Origin: Pedobacter sp. MC2016-15
Lineage (GTDB): Bacteria > Bacteroidota > Bacteroidia > Sphingobacteriales > Sphingobacteriaceae
Direction: 5' to 3'
Length of the DNA: 64,000 bases
Assembly: GCF_026239695.1 (NCBI RefSeq)
Contig: NZ_JAPIVS010000002.1
Coordinates: 1 to 64,000, forward strand
Below are positions 9,814 through 18,766 of this stretch, in pieces. How positions within the stretch are numbered: position 1 is the stretch's first letter; each line of letters opens with the position of its first letter. A program made the position numbers and the translations under genes. The notes beneath the pieces were generated by a model. It saw only the letters and a list, made by a program, of their open reading frames with translations. It did no database searches and was not told where the DNA came from.

Positions 9814-11574
9814 TTATAAAGTATTTACAACGGTAGTGTTAATACCGTCCCCATATTTAAAGAAAGGATTAACCGATACCGGCAATTTTCCTGTTGGTGC
9901 CAGCTGGTTCTTAAATACCGAAGCAGCAGCTTTCTGCATAAAGTCTTCCTTCTGGTAGGCCACAACAAGTGCTTTGCTTTTCTCTATCCCCGGAATTGTG
10001 GCCAGGTTATAAGGATTGGCAAAAAGAGCGAAAACTGCGTTTTTAAAAGACATATTGCTGATAAAAGATTTTACGTCATTACTCAGTGGCATCCCGTTCC
10101 CCGGTCTGGCGCGACTGTCATGAATCCCGATGATCACCTGATCTGTAGATGCAAAATTGCCAATCAGCCTGTTGATCATATTGATATCTGCGTTGGCAGG
10201 AAGATTCAGCAAATCAGAGTTTTTATAGAATTTACGGAGTTCCTCCTGAAAGGTTGTGGTAGCAATAGAACCGATGCTGATGATCATCGTATGCTGCTCA
10301 GGAGAGAGCGCTTTGATGGCGCCTGAACCATTGAGCAATGTCATTGAGGCATCGGCAAGCTGCTGCAGGAGAATTTTGCTTTCCAGTCTGTTCACTCCTG
10401 CCTGCACGTTAAACTCATCAACTGTATCTTTTTTGCTGAGTCCGGCCCAATACTTTGCCATCAGGATTTTTTTAACGCTGGAGTCGATACGCGCCATGCT
10501 GATCTTCTCTTCACGAACAGCTTTGCGCACCAGCTTTACGGCTCTTCTGCTATTTTCTGAAAGTTCAAGGATATCATTTCCGGCAATCACGCCCATCACA
10601 TCGGCAGTACCTTCTTTAAAGTTTTTAACCACACCTTTCATCTCCATCGCATCCGAGATCACCAAGCCTTTGAAACCAAGCTGCTCTTTCAGGATACCCG
10701 TTACAATCGGCTTAGACAAAGTAGAAGGCAGGTTTGGAGTTTTATCCAGGGAAGGAATATTCATATGGGCAACCATCACACCGGTAGCACCATCCTTGAT
10801 CAGCTCCCTGAAGGGATACATTTCCAGGCTATCCAGACGTGCCCTGCTGAAATTCAGCTGTGGCAGGTCGTAATGTGAATCTACATCAGTATCCCCGTGA
10901 CCAGGAAAGTGTTTAATGCTGACCAGCAAACCACCATCCTGCATTCCGCGCACATAGGCAGCAGCTTTGCTGGCTACGTTATATTTGTTCTCCCCGAAAG
11001 ACCTGTAATTGATGATCGGGTTTTTAGGGTTGTTGTTGATATCTACATCGGGGCCAAAGTTCATCTGCATTCCGATTCTTTTAAAATCTTTTGCAACCTG
11101 CAGACCCATCTGGTAGATCAGATCCGTATTTTGAATCGCCCCTAATGCCATTTGATAAGGATAAGAGATTGTACTGTCCAGACGCATGCCCAGTCCCCAC
11201 TCCCCGTCGGACGCAATCAGCAAAGGTGTTTTTGCCAGTGCCTGGTATTTATTGGTCAGTATGGCCTGCCTGCCCGGACCTCCCTGGAAAAAGACCAGTC
11301 CGCCAATTTTTTCTTTTTTGATCACCATCCCTACAGAATCTTCGTAAGCCTTTCCAAGATTGGTATGGGCACGTACAAAGAACAGCTGGGCGATCTTATG
11401 ACGTTTTTTCATGTGATGAAAAACCGAGTCTACCCATTGATTGGGCTCATCAAGCATTTGAATATATGATTTGTTTGCAGACTGAACTGACGGTACATCC
11501 GGGTTCTGTGCCTGCGCAACAGGTATAATGGAGAACAGTAAAATGCTAATACTTAAGAATTGCCTTTTCATCAT
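9814..11574 (-). CDS. Exported glycoside hydrolase family 3 beta-N-acetylhexosaminidase (NagZ-like)
   Basis: The first 22 residues form a signal peptide ending before QNPDV, so the product is exported. The GH3 N-terminal barrel carries the NagZ-type signature KHFPGHGDTDVDSH at 221-234, whose Asp/His pair supplies general acid-base catalysis. The likely nucleophile is Asp308 in GLVISDAMEMKG. A C-terminal alpha/beta GH3 domain fills residues about 400-586. Many Bacteroidota relatives carry an extra C-terminal beta-lactamase-like serine hydrolase domain; this one stops at 586 residues and lacks it. The probable substrate is muropeptide or chitin-type N-acetylglucosaminides in the periplasm. Two adjacent ATGs (11574 and 11571) are both possible starts. 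Confidence 0.88.
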   Translation of the reverse strand: MMKRQFLSISILLFSIIPVAQAQNPDVPSVQSANKSYIQMLDEPNQWVDSVFHHMKKRHKIAQLFFVRAHTNLGKAYEDSVGMVIKKEKIGGLVFFQGGPGRQAILTNKYQALAKTPLLIASDGEWGLGMRLDSTISYPYQMALGAIQNTDLIYQMGLQVAKDFKRIGMQMNFGPDVDINNNPKNPIINYRSFGENKYNVASKAAAYVRGMQDGGLLVSIKHFPGHGDTDVDSHYDLPQLNFSRARLDSLEMYPFRELIKDGATGVMVAHMNIPSLDKTPNLPSTLSKPIVTGILKEQLGFKGLVISDAMEMKGVVKNFKEGTADVMGVIAGNDILELSENSRRAVKLVRKAVREEKISMARIDSSVKKILMAKYWAGLSKKDTVDEFNVQAGVNRLESKILLQQLADASMTLLNGSGAIKALSPEQHTMIISIGSIATTTFQEELRKFYKNSDLLNLPANADINMINRLIGNFASTDQVIIGIHDSRARPGNGMPLSNDVKSFISNMSFKNAVFALFANPYNLATIPGIEKSKALVVAYQKEDFMQKAAASVFKNQLAPTGKLPVSVNPFFKYGDGINTTVVNTL

Positions 11575-11671
11575 GAATGGTGGTGTGTATATCTACCAAA
11601 GTTAATGAAAATGAACTAAGCTGGGTCAGATGACCCGGTATTTAGGATTGTTAAACACAAACGTCTCAGCT

Positions 11672-11693
11672 ATTGTATCAAATTTGATACAAT
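11672..11693. promoter_or_regulatory. 22-bp perfect palindrome, candidate operator
   Basis: Positions 11672-11693 form a perfect palindrome: half-site ATTGTATCAAA followed by its exact reverse complement, centred on AAATTT. It lies in the 288-bp gap between the divergent GH3 gene (start 11574) and the outer-membrane protein gene (start 11863). Perfect dyads of this length usually mark a dimeric regulator site. The regulator cannot be named from the sequence. Confidence 0.5.
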
Positions 11694-11862
11694 TATTTTG
11701 GGCAGTTTTAAAATCGCATCTAATAACCAGCCACAAGCAAACTATTTTGTAATTTACTGTATATCAATAATTAAAGATTCATTGTATACCATCTAAAATC
11801 CTTCCCGCTTAAAATGGCACAATCCTTTCATAGGTCCAGCCAAACAACCAAAAAACACAAAC

Positions 11863-12474
11863 ATGAAAAAGATCTTTATTTTGGCTATAGGCCTATTTGT
11901 TGCTACGGCAGCAAGCGCACAGGATAGAATTAAATTTGGGATTAAAGGCGGACTAAACTATTCTAATATTATCAAAGGTGATGGTAATAATAACTTTGAT
12001 ACAGAATCGAAACCCGGTTTTAATGCGGGTGTAACCGTAGAGATTCCCCTGATTGCAGGATTACAATTTACTCCAGAAGTATTATATGCACAAAAAGGCT
12101 ACAAAAACACATACTCATACGGAACATTCAAGCAAACTACAAACTTTATTGATGTACCAATTCTATTCGCATTCAGATTAGGAAGCAGTTTCAATATCGT
12201 TGCCGGTCCGCAGGTATCCTTCCTGTTATCCACTAAAAACAAGTTCGAAAACGGATTTGGAACAGTAGAGGAAACCTTTGTTGAGGATGATTCTGACAGA
12301 TTCAAGAAAAGTCTTGTGGGTGGTGTAATCGGTTTCAGGTATGATGTAAATGATAAATTTGATATTCATGCCCGTTATGCACTGGACTTCCAGAAAAATA
12401 ATGAAAATGGAACGCAGTATACTCCGGAATACAGAAACCAGGTTTACTCACTGGGTGTTGGTATCAAATTCTAA
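11863..12474 (+). CDS. Outer-membrane beta-barrel (porin family) protein
   Basis: A 203-residue protein with a clear signal peptide (MKKIFILAIGLFVATAASAQ). The mature part has the alternating pattern of a small eight-stranded barrel: KFGIKGGLNYSNI, GFNAGVTVEIPL, LQFTPEVLYAQKG, FIDVPILFAFRLG, FNIVAGPQVSFLL, and a C-terminal strand VYSLGVGIKF ending in Phe, as the Bam machinery requires. This is the PorT/OmpW-like outer-membrane protein group common in Bacteroidota, whose members mostly lack assigned functions. It is transcribed away from the GH3 gene, with the palindrome between them. I would not assign a substrate. Confidence 0.85.
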   Translation: MKKIFILAIGLFVATAASAQDRIKFGIKGGLNYSNIIKGDGNNNFDTESKPGFNAGVTVEIPLIAGLQFTPEVLYAQKGYKNTYSYGTFKQTTNFIDVPILFAFRLGSSFNIVAGPQVSFLLSTKNKFENGFGTVEETFVEDDSDRFKKSLVGGVIGFRYDVNDKFDIHARYALDFQKNNENGTQYTPEYRNQVYSLGVGIKF

Positions 12475-12581
12475 TCAATCTGATTGAATTGAAACAAACC
12501 ATTGGTTTGCCTGTTATATATTCAGATTAACACGGTAAAGCTTATTAAAGACTTATCATTTTTAAACTAAATTATATTGTT

Positions 12582-12752
12582 ATGAAAAATCAGGATTTAA
12601 GACAAGGTCAGAAAGAACAGGGAAACCCAACATCAGACCGCGCATATCATGACGTTAAAAACGATAAAAAACAGAACGGCATCACTAATGGTGGCGGACA
12701 ACGCTCTGACCAGACATCAAACAAGGACAATCAGCGCAAACGCGGTGAATAG
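12582..12752 (+). CDS. Small hydrophilic disordered protein, 56 residues
   Basis: An ATG at 12582 opens a 56-residue frame ending TAG at 12750-12752, with a strong terminator 17 bases later. The product starts MKNQDLRQGQKEQGNPTSDR and ends NKDNQRKRGE. It contains no Cys, Trp, Phe or Met after the first residue and is almost wholly Gln, Asn, Lys, Asp, Gly and Arg, so it must be intrinsically disordered and very soluble. It resembles in style the small stress-associated hydrophilic proteins of bacteria, but I recognise no family motif. The gene-sized gap, start-to-terminator spacing and very non-random composition support a real gene. Its function is unknown. Confidence 0.6.
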   Translation: MKNQDLRQGQKEQGNPTSDRAYHDVKNDKKQNGITNGGGQRSDQTSNKDNQRKRGE

Positions 12753-12768
12753 CCTATAACATTCTCAT

Positions 12769-12804
12769 AAAAAAAGCCGCTGGAAAATTCCAGCGGCTTT
12801 TTTT
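12769..12804. terminator. Bidirectional intrinsic terminator
   Basis: A perfect 10-bp stem, GCCGCTGGAA (12776-12785) with TTCCAGCGGC (12788-12797), has an A tract on its left and a T tract on its right. It can therefore end transcripts from both the small protein gene (plus) and the rhamnose operon (minus, rhaB stop at 12816). Confidence 0.9.
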
Positions 12805-12815
12805 ATGCCTGGCTT

Positions 12816-14207
12816 TCAGATCGCCAGATCATTATTGGAAGCATAATACTTCAGTTCTATGATATCGTTGGGCATTGGTTTGGTATTCCAGCATTTGTGT
12901 ATCGCCAGTGCAGTTCCGATTGCGGTAGCCTGTGCCATTGAAGCGGCAAAGACCTCCATCTCCGGGAACATCATCGCCAGCAGATTCATGTAGATGGCAT
13001 TTTTACTGAATCCACCATCAACAAAAATCCGCTTCACCTTGCTGTCTCCTATCACCAGTTTTGTGGACGCCAGCTGCTGCCGCGCAATATCCAGGATAAA
13101 CTGGTGATAAGCTACCTTATCTGATGCAAAGGACGACAAGTCACGCTTCACGAAGGCAGAGTCCTTGCTCCATACCGGTACGGCAGGTTCATTGCGGCCT
13201 TCCATCTCACGCAGCAGGTCGTAAATAATTCCTGCATCGTATTTCATGTTTCTATACCGTGCCGGACTCTGGCTAAAATGTGCGCAAATCCTTTTGAGCT
13301 GCTGCTCATGTTCATATCCTGCAAAAATCCGGGAAGCTTTGACAGGCTTGCCCTTGTACTGCATATAAGACAGGCAGTCCTGCTCCAGCTCTTCGGCTTT
13401 CAGCGCTGAAGAGTTAAAAGGATTAAGCGTAATACACCAGGTACCTGTAGAGATCAGTGCAAAGGGTTCATGGAAATTGATCAGATAAGGGATCAGCGCT
13501 GCTGAGCTGTCGTGCAGACCCACGCCCACCTTATACTGGTTTCCGGGAAACTCTGAAGGAAACACCTCATCGCCGTTTACAATTGGGGCCAGCTTTTTAT
13601 CCAGCCCCTCTTTTTTTACCCAATCATGGTAATCATCTTTTGTAAAATCCCACAACTGTGTATGGCAACCAATGCTGGTCAGGTCCGAGTATTCTGCACC
13701 TGACACCAAATAACTCAGGTATTGCGGCAGATGCAGGGCATACTTCAACTTTTTAAACACCGCCGGCTGTTCCTTTTTCAGGCGATACAGCTGCATTCCC
13801 GAGTTCAGGCTGTCCAGCACCGGTGAGGCAGTAGCGGCAGATATAGCCGTTTCTCCACCATACTTCTGATAAAACTCCTTCTTGAGATCCTCAGGATAAG
13901 CCTTTAAATAATTATAAAGTGGTGCCAGTGGTTTCCCGTATTCGTCAATATAGACGAAACTGGCGCCATAAGTTGAGAAGTTGATCGCCCTGATCTCAAA
14001 CTCCTTCCTGCGCAGTACTTCACGCAAGGAGTCGTACACTGAAAGCCTGAGGCTTTCCAGGTTTTCACAGGGGTCTCCATCCTCATCATAGGTTTCTATG
14101 AAGCGGGCAGACCGTTCAAAAACGATCTTATAATTCTCGTCGAACAGGAAGATCTTTTTATTGGTCTTCCCGACGTCGAAAACTACAACTACCGGCACCG
14201 CACTCAT
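12816..14207 (-). CDS. rhaB: FGGY-family carbohydrate kinase, probable L-rhamnulokinase
   Basis: A 463-residue sugar kinase of the FGGY family. The N-terminal phosphate motif is VFDVGKTNKKIFLFD, a second glycine-rich motif reads ALISTGTWCITLN, and the ATP-binding adenosine motif is RIFVDGGFSKNAIYMNLLA followed by QATAIGTALAIH. In this position it should phosphorylate L-rhamnulose to L-rhamnulose 1-phosphate, the substrate of the aldolase two genes upstream. Substrate identity comes from the neighbours rather than from a diagnostic motif. Its ATG (14207) shares one base with the stop of the isomerase gene (TAATG), so translation is probably coupled. It is the last gene of the rhamnose operon. 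Confidence 0.87.
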   Translation of the reverse strand: MSAVPVVVVFDVGKTNKKIFLFDENYKIVFERSARFIETYDEDGDPCENLESLRLSVYDSLREVLRRKEFEIRAINFSTYGASFVYIDEYGKPLAPLYNYLKAYPEDLKKEFYQKYGGETAISAATASPVLDSLNSGMQLYRLKKEQPAVFKKLKYALHLPQYLSYLVSGAEYSDLTSIGCHTQLWDFTKDDYHDWVKKEGLDKKLAPIVNGDEVFPSEFPGNQYKVGVGLHDSSAALIPYLINFHEPFALISTGTWCITLNPFNSSALKAEELEQDCLSYMQYKGKPVKASRIFAGYEHEQQLKRICAHFSQSPARYRNMKYDAGIIYDLLREMEGRNEPAVPVWSKDSAFVKRDLSSFASDKVAYHQFILDIARQQLASTKLVIGDSKVKRIFVDGGFSKNAIYMNLLAMMFPEMEVFAASMAQATAIGTALAIHKCWNTKPMPNDIIELKYYASNNDLAI

Positions 14208-15481
14208 TACAATCCTGTGGCTACAGTTTTCAACCCTCTGTTACTGATCAGGTTTTCCCTGACTTTCAGCTCGCGGTACAGTTGCACCGGCTGCGCTGCT
14301 CCGCCCGATCTCAGTCGCGCTTCCTGTACGATGGCTCTTACATCGGTACGGAATGCATCCTGCAGGATCTCCTGGCAGCGCACAACATCATTTTCCTGCT
14401 GCGCGGTTTTAAGGGCTTCCCTGTCTACCAGTAAAGCTTGTGTATAAGAAATCATAATCGCCTCTACAGATTGCAGTAAATCCTCCAGAGGGTCTTTCAC
14501 ATTGTGTGATGCATCAATCATCCAGCCCAGACCTGTAGCATGATCCATTCCTTTAGCATCCATACCTTCAACCAGTTCATTAAAGATCAGGAACAGCTGG
14601 TAAGGTTTCATGCTGCCTGCAGTAAGATCATCATCACCATACTTGGAGTCGTTGAAGTGGAAACCTCCAAGTTTACCCTCCATCAGCAGCAGGGATACGA
14701 TCTGCTCAATATTTGCATTTGGCAAATGGTGCCCTAAATCGACCAGTGTAAAAGCTTTGGGGCCTAATTTGCTGGCATATAATAAAGACTGCCCCCAGTC
14801 GCCAACTGTAGTAGAGTAAAAATTTGGTTCAAAAGCTTTATACTCAACGAAGACTTTCCAGGCCTCCGGCAATGCGGCATAGATCTCTTCAAGGCTTTCC
14901 AGTGTATTTTGAAAAGCTTTTCTGAAGTTGAGCTGCCCCGGGAAGCAGGATCCGTCAGCCAGCCATACGGTGAGCGCATCTGATCCCAGGGCTACACCCT
15001 GGCGGATCACCTCGATATTATGGTCGATTGCCTGTTGACGCACACCTTTATCAACATGCTGGAGTGAACCAAACTTATAGCTCAGTTTCTGGTCTGCCTG
15101 ATCCTGGAAGGTATTGGAATTCATCGCATCAAAGCGCAGGTTGTGATGTGCTGCCAATGATTTGATGGCATCATAATCCGTTGGGATATCCCATGGAATG
15201 TGCAGGGAGATAGCTCCGCTGGATTGGTTCAGCTTGTGCAGTAAACCGATGTCTTCAATCTTCTCTTCCAGGCTGCGTGGCTCACCACCGCCTGAGAATC
15301 TGCCAAAACGTGTACCACCTGTACCCAAAGCCCAGCTTGGAATAGCGATCTGAAATTTGATCAGTTTACTGATCACCTCTTCTACCTTTGCATTTTCTGA
15401 TGCAGCGAAATTAAATCTTTGCTTGTGAGCAGCTTCTGACTTCTCATTATGGGCATCAATCTGATATTTCTCTATTTCCAT
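14207..15481 (-). CDS. rhaI: L-rhamnose isomerase, TIM-barrel (RhaI/Pseudomonas) type
   Basis: A 424-residue xylose-isomerase-like TIM barrel. The motifs fit the Pseudomonas stutzeri-type L-rhamnose isomerase rather than the E. coli RhaA sequence: IPSWALGTGGTRFGRF near the N-terminus, then metal-site segments SGAISLHIPWD, FVEYKAFEPNFYST (Glu), FTLVDLGHHLPNANIE (Asp/His) and GGFHFNDSKYGDDDL (His/Asp). It converts L-rhamnose to L-rhamnulose using a divalent metal. It sits between the kinase (one-base overlap) and the aldolase/dehydrogenase gene (30-base gap), which fixes its place in the pathway. The enzyme type is broad in substrate range, so other deoxyhexoses or hexoses could also be used. 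Confidence 0.87.
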   Translation of the reverse strand: MEIEKYQIDAHNEKSEAAHKQRFNFAASENAKVEEVISKLIKFQIAIPSWALGTGGTRFGRFSGGGEPRSLEEKIEDIGLLHKLNQSSGAISLHIPWDIPTDYDAIKSLAAHHNLRFDAMNSNTFQDQADQKLSYKFGSLQHVDKGVRQQAIDHNIEVIRQGVALGSDALTVWLADGSCFPGQLNFRKAFQNTLESLEEIYAALPEAWKVFVEYKAFEPNFYSTTVGDWGQSLLYASKLGPKAFTLVDLGHHLPNANIEQIVSLLLMEGKLGGFHFNDSKYGDDDLTAGSMKPYQLFLIFNELVEGMDAKGMDHATGLGWMIDASHNVKDPLEDLLQSVEAIMISYTQALLVDREALKTAQQENDVVRCQEILQDAFRTDVRAIVQEARLRSGGAAQPVQLYRELKVRENLISNRGLKTVATGL

Positions 15482-15511
15482 TGTCTTGTTATTATTGTAT
15501 AAAAAACCTAA

Positions 15512-17632
15512 TTATCTTACAAATGCCATGGCTACCCCGCCATCTACATTCAACACATTACCTGTAGATTTACTCAATTGTCCACCTACAAATACCAAAC
15601 AGGCATTGGCAATATCTTCAGGCAGGATGATTTTATCCAGTAGCGTACGCTTAGCATAAAATGCCGGCAACTCCTCTACTTTTACGCCATAGGCCTTGGC
15701 ACGACCCGCAGCCCAATCGCCCTCCCAGATCTTACTGTCTGAGATTACCGCATCAGGGTTTACCACATTTACACGGATCTTGTCTGCACCGAGTTCTGCT
15801 GCATTTAACCTGCTCAGGTGTAACTGCGCTGCCTTTGCCGATCCGTAACCGGCATTATTTGGTCCTGAAACGAGTGCATTTTTACTCACGATATTTAAGA
15901 TATCCCCACCTATCGACTGCTTGCGCATCACGCCAACGGCAGCCTGTGTTACCTTGAACTGCCCTTTTACCAGCACATCGTACAGTAAGTCCCAGTCTTT
16001 ATCAGTATGTTCTTCAATCGGTTTGGAGATCGATAACCCGGCGCAGTTAACCACGATATCTGCTCCGCCAAAAGCCAGTGCAGCTACATGAAAAGCGTTG
16101 GTAATATCGTCGCCGCTGGTTACATCCAGTAAAGCAGTGGTGTAGGCATCTTTACCATATTGTGCCAGGAATTCGGCATCTGCCTTTTCGAGGCGACCTG
16201 CATCATTGTCATTGATCACAACTACAGCACCTTCATCTACAAACTTCTTGGCTATCGCTTTACCGATACCCCCCGCACTGCCTGTCACCAAAGCAATTTT
16301 TCCGGAGAGGGCTTTTGGTTTTGGCATCCGCTGCAGTTTGGCTTCTTCGAGCAACCAGTATTCAATGTTGAAAGCTTCCTGGCGCGGCAATGAAGTATAT
16401 TCAGAGATCGCTTCGGCACCTTTCATCACGTTGATGGCATTGGTATAAAATTCTGCAGCTACACGTGTTGTCTGTTTATCTTTTGAGAAAGAGAACATCC
16501 CTATTCCCGGATATAAAATGATTACCGGATTGGCATCGCGGATAGCGGGACTGTTTGGATGTTTACAGGTTTCATAATAATCTGCATACATCTTACGGTA
16601 AGCAACAAACGCAGGCGCCAGTTTTTCTTTAAGTGCTGCAGGATCAGAAAGATCTTCATCAGGACTTAAGTCCAGTACCAGCGGACTGATCTTGGTTCTC
16701 AGAAAGTGATCGGGACAGCTCGTTCCCAGCGGAGCCAGCCTGTCGAGGTCCTTAGAATTGATAAACTCCAGTACCCGGGCATCGTCAGTAAAATGCCCCA
16801 CCATATGTCTCTCACTTGAGCAGAAGCCTCGGAGGATTGGAGCCAATAACGCTGCCTGTGCCTCCCGTTGTGTTTTTTCGGGGCTGCTGATTTTCTGGCC
16901 ACCAAATACAGGCCCTTTTTTACCGTAATTTTCTTCAAGGTAGATCGCACATTTCTCAATTACCTCCAGGGTATTGATATAACTTTCATAAGCTGTATCA
17001 CCCCAGGTAAACAATCCATGGGAACCCAGCATGATACCGATGATCCCCGGGTTTTCATCCAGACAGGCTTTCAGCTGCAGTCCCAGGTCAAACCCTGGTT
17101 TCTGCCACTCTACCCATCCTATTTTACCATCAAAGAGGTCATGTGTGATCTGCTTTCCATCTTTCGCTGCTGCAATTGCAATTGCAGCATCAGGGTGTAA
17201 ATGGTCGATATGTTTAAAAGGCAGAAAACCGTGTAATGGCGTATCAATAGAAGGCGCTTTAGAGTTGAGGTCGTAAATGCAATGGTTAAACAGTTCTACC
17301 ATTTCATCTTCCATTTCAATTCCCTTGTAGATATTCTTCAGGCTTCTGAGACGCTCCACATATAAAGCGGCGAGTCCATTGCGTTTCAGGGTTCCAATAT
17401 CGCCGCCCGAACCTTTAATCCACATTACTTCTATAGTATCGCCCGTCAGCGGGTCGATTGCATCGGCTTTGCAGGAAGTATTTCCGCCGCCATAATTGGT
17501 CAGCCGCAGATCTGCTCCCAGGAGATTAGAACGATAAAGTAACAGGGCAACCTCGTCTCCTGCGAGCTTGGCTGCTTCAGTCTCGTCCCATAAATAACTT
17601 ACGTGCTTAAAACGGTCTTTTTCGTCAGACAT
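15512..17632 (-). CDS. Bifunctional L-rhamnulose-1-phosphate aldolase / L-lactaldehyde dehydrogenase
   Basis: A 706-residue fusion. Residues about 20-280 are a class II (zinc) aldolase domain: LTNYGGGNTSCK, WIKGSGGDIGT, and PLHGFLPFKHIDHLHPDA, where the clustered His residues are metal ligands. Residues about 445-706 are a short-chain dehydrogenase with the Rossmann motif VTGSAGGIGKAIA and the catalytic NIVSKN...YGSAKAA set. It should cleave L-rhamnulose 1-phosphate to dihydroxyacetone phosphate and L-lactaldehyde and oxidise or reduce the latter. The same two-domain arrangement is known for RhaEW (YuxG) of Bacillus. It lies between rhaT (24-base gap) and the isomerase gene. Confidence 0.92.
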   Translation of the reverse strand: MSDEKDRFKHVSYLWDETEAAKLAGDEVALLLYRSNLLGADLRLTNYGGGNTSCKADAIDPLTGDTIEVMWIKGSGGDIGTLKRNGLAALYVERLRSLKNIYKGIEMEDEMVELFNHCIYDLNSKAPSIDTPLHGFLPFKHIDHLHPDAAIAIAAAKDGKQITHDLFDGKIGWVEWQKPGFDLGLQLKACLDENPGIIGIMLGSHGLFTWGDTAYESYINTLEVIEKCAIYLEENYGKKGPVFGGQKISSPEKTQREAQAALLAPILRGFCSSERHMVGHFTDDARVLEFINSKDLDRLAPLGTSCPDHFLRTKISPLVLDLSPDEDLSDPAALKEKLAPAFVAYRKMYADYYETCKHPNSPAIRDANPVIILYPGIGMFSFSKDKQTTRVAAEFYTNAINVMKGAEAISEYTSLPRQEAFNIEYWLLEEAKLQRMPKPKALSGKIALVTGSAGGIGKAIAKKFVDEGAVVVINDNDAGRLEKADAEFLAQYGKDAYTTALLDVTSGDDITNAFHVAALAFGGADIVVNCAGLSISKPIEEHTDKDWDLLYDVLVKGQFKVTQAAVGVMRKQSIGGDILNIVSKNALVSGPNNAGYGSAKAAQLHLSRLNAAELGADKIRVNVVNPDAVISDSKIWEGDWAAGRAKAYGVKVEELPAFYAKRTLLDKIILPEDIANACLVFVGGQLSKSTGNVLNVDGGVAMAFVR

Positions 17633-17656
17633 ATGATTAAATGTTTATAAATGTTA

Positions 17657-18733
17657 CTATTTAATTGAGTTTCCATATCCAACAACCATGATGGAAATGA
17701 TAATGAACAGAATACCTGTAAGAATGGTGACTAATGTTTTTTTGCTTACGCCCGACCATTCTTTTAAGATAAGTCCCCATACATTGGCAACCAGAATGAT
17801 AAACGCCATATGGAGAATCCATGAGCTGGCACCGTTGCCCAGCTTGCTTTCTCCCATACCATAGAAGAAAAACTGCAGAAACCAGGTTGTACCTGCCAGT
17901 GCAGAGAAAATATAATTGGCCAGCAGCGGCGTTTTTTTATTGGTATAATCTTTAAAAGTCCTGTTGCGTGCGTTGAGTACCATACACCAGAACAGATTGG
18001 TGGTTAAGCCGCCCCAGAGGATGATCACATAAGTAACGTTGTTCTGGTACAGAAACTCACCCTGTCCGGGGTGAAGAGCCTTCCATAGAGTATTTGCTTC
18101 GTCGGCCATGTCCTTTCCGGCGTCGATACCAAAGGCAAAACAGGCACTGAAAATACCTGAAACTATGGCAACTGCAAGTCCCAGTCCAATCCTGAACTCT
18201 GCATTTTCTTTAGTCTCCTGCTGTTTGGAAAGATCCTTTTCTTTCATCATACCTGCGCGGCCGCATAAAATGATACCGAGTACGCAAACCAGCAGACCGG
18301 CCAGCACCCACTGTCCCCAGGGATTACTCAGAATATGTGTGAAGCTGTCTTTTCCGTCTTTAGGGTTAAAGTCGTAATAAATTGAAGGAAGCAAGGCCCC
18401 GAATACAGAGCTGAGTCCCAAAATAATAGAGCTGCCAAGAGAAACTCCCAGATATCGTACTCCAAGTCCATAAGTGAGTCCTCCGATTCCCCAGAGAAGA
18501 CCAAAGAAATAGGTTAAGCTTAAGATGGAACCACTGGTATGTCTGATGATTTCACTGAAACCAGGAATAGTAAGGTATGCAGCTAAGGGCGGAACAATGA
18601 GCCAGGAGAAGATACCTCCCACAATCCAGTAACTTTCCCAGGCCCAGCCTTTCACTTTTTTGTAGGGGATGTAGAAGCTTCCGGAGGCGAAGCCGCCGAT
18701 GAAGTGGAATATGACTCCAAAAATAATTTGCAT
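17657..18733 (-). CDS. rhaT: L-rhamnose/proton symporter RhaT
   Basis: A 358-residue integral membrane protein with about ten hydrophobic helices, the layout of the E. coli RhaT permease. Recognisable segments are IFGVIFHFIGGFASGSFYIPYKKVKGWAWESYW at the N-terminus (helix 1 followed by a conserved charged loop), GLLWGIGGLTYGLGVRYLGVSLG, and the C-terminal GNGASSWILHMAFIILVANVWGL. It imports L-rhamnose with protons across the inner membrane. It is the first gene of the rhamnose operon (rhaT, aldolase/dehydrogenase, isomerase, kinase) and is divergent from an AraC regulator. The ATG at 18733 is the clear start. Confidence 0.93.
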   Translation of the reverse strand: MQIIFGVIFHFIGGFASGSFYIPYKKVKGWAWESYWIVGGIFSWLIVPPLAAYLTIPGFSEIIRHTSGSILSLTYFFGLLWGIGGLTYGLGVRYLGVSLGSSIILGLSSVFGALLPSIYYDFNPKDGKDSFTHILSNPWGQWVLAGLLVCVLGIILCGRAGMMKEKDLSKQQETKENAEFRIGLGLAVAIVSGIFSACFAFGIDAGKDMADEANTLWKALHPGQGEFLYQNNVTYVIILWGGLTTNLFWCMVLNARNRTFKDYTNKKTPLLANYIFSALAGTTWFLQFFFYGMGESKLGNGASSWILHMAFIILVANVWGLILKEWSGVSKKTLVTILTGILFIIISIMVVGYGNSIK

Positions 18734-18766
18734 AGTGTGTTTTAATATCTGGTTAGAAAATTAGGA

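Noticed and set aside
12495..12509. CAAACC-ATT-GGTTTG dyad after the outer-membrane protein gene
   Set aside because: A 6-bp stem with a 3-base loop and no T tract; too weak to call a terminator or operator.
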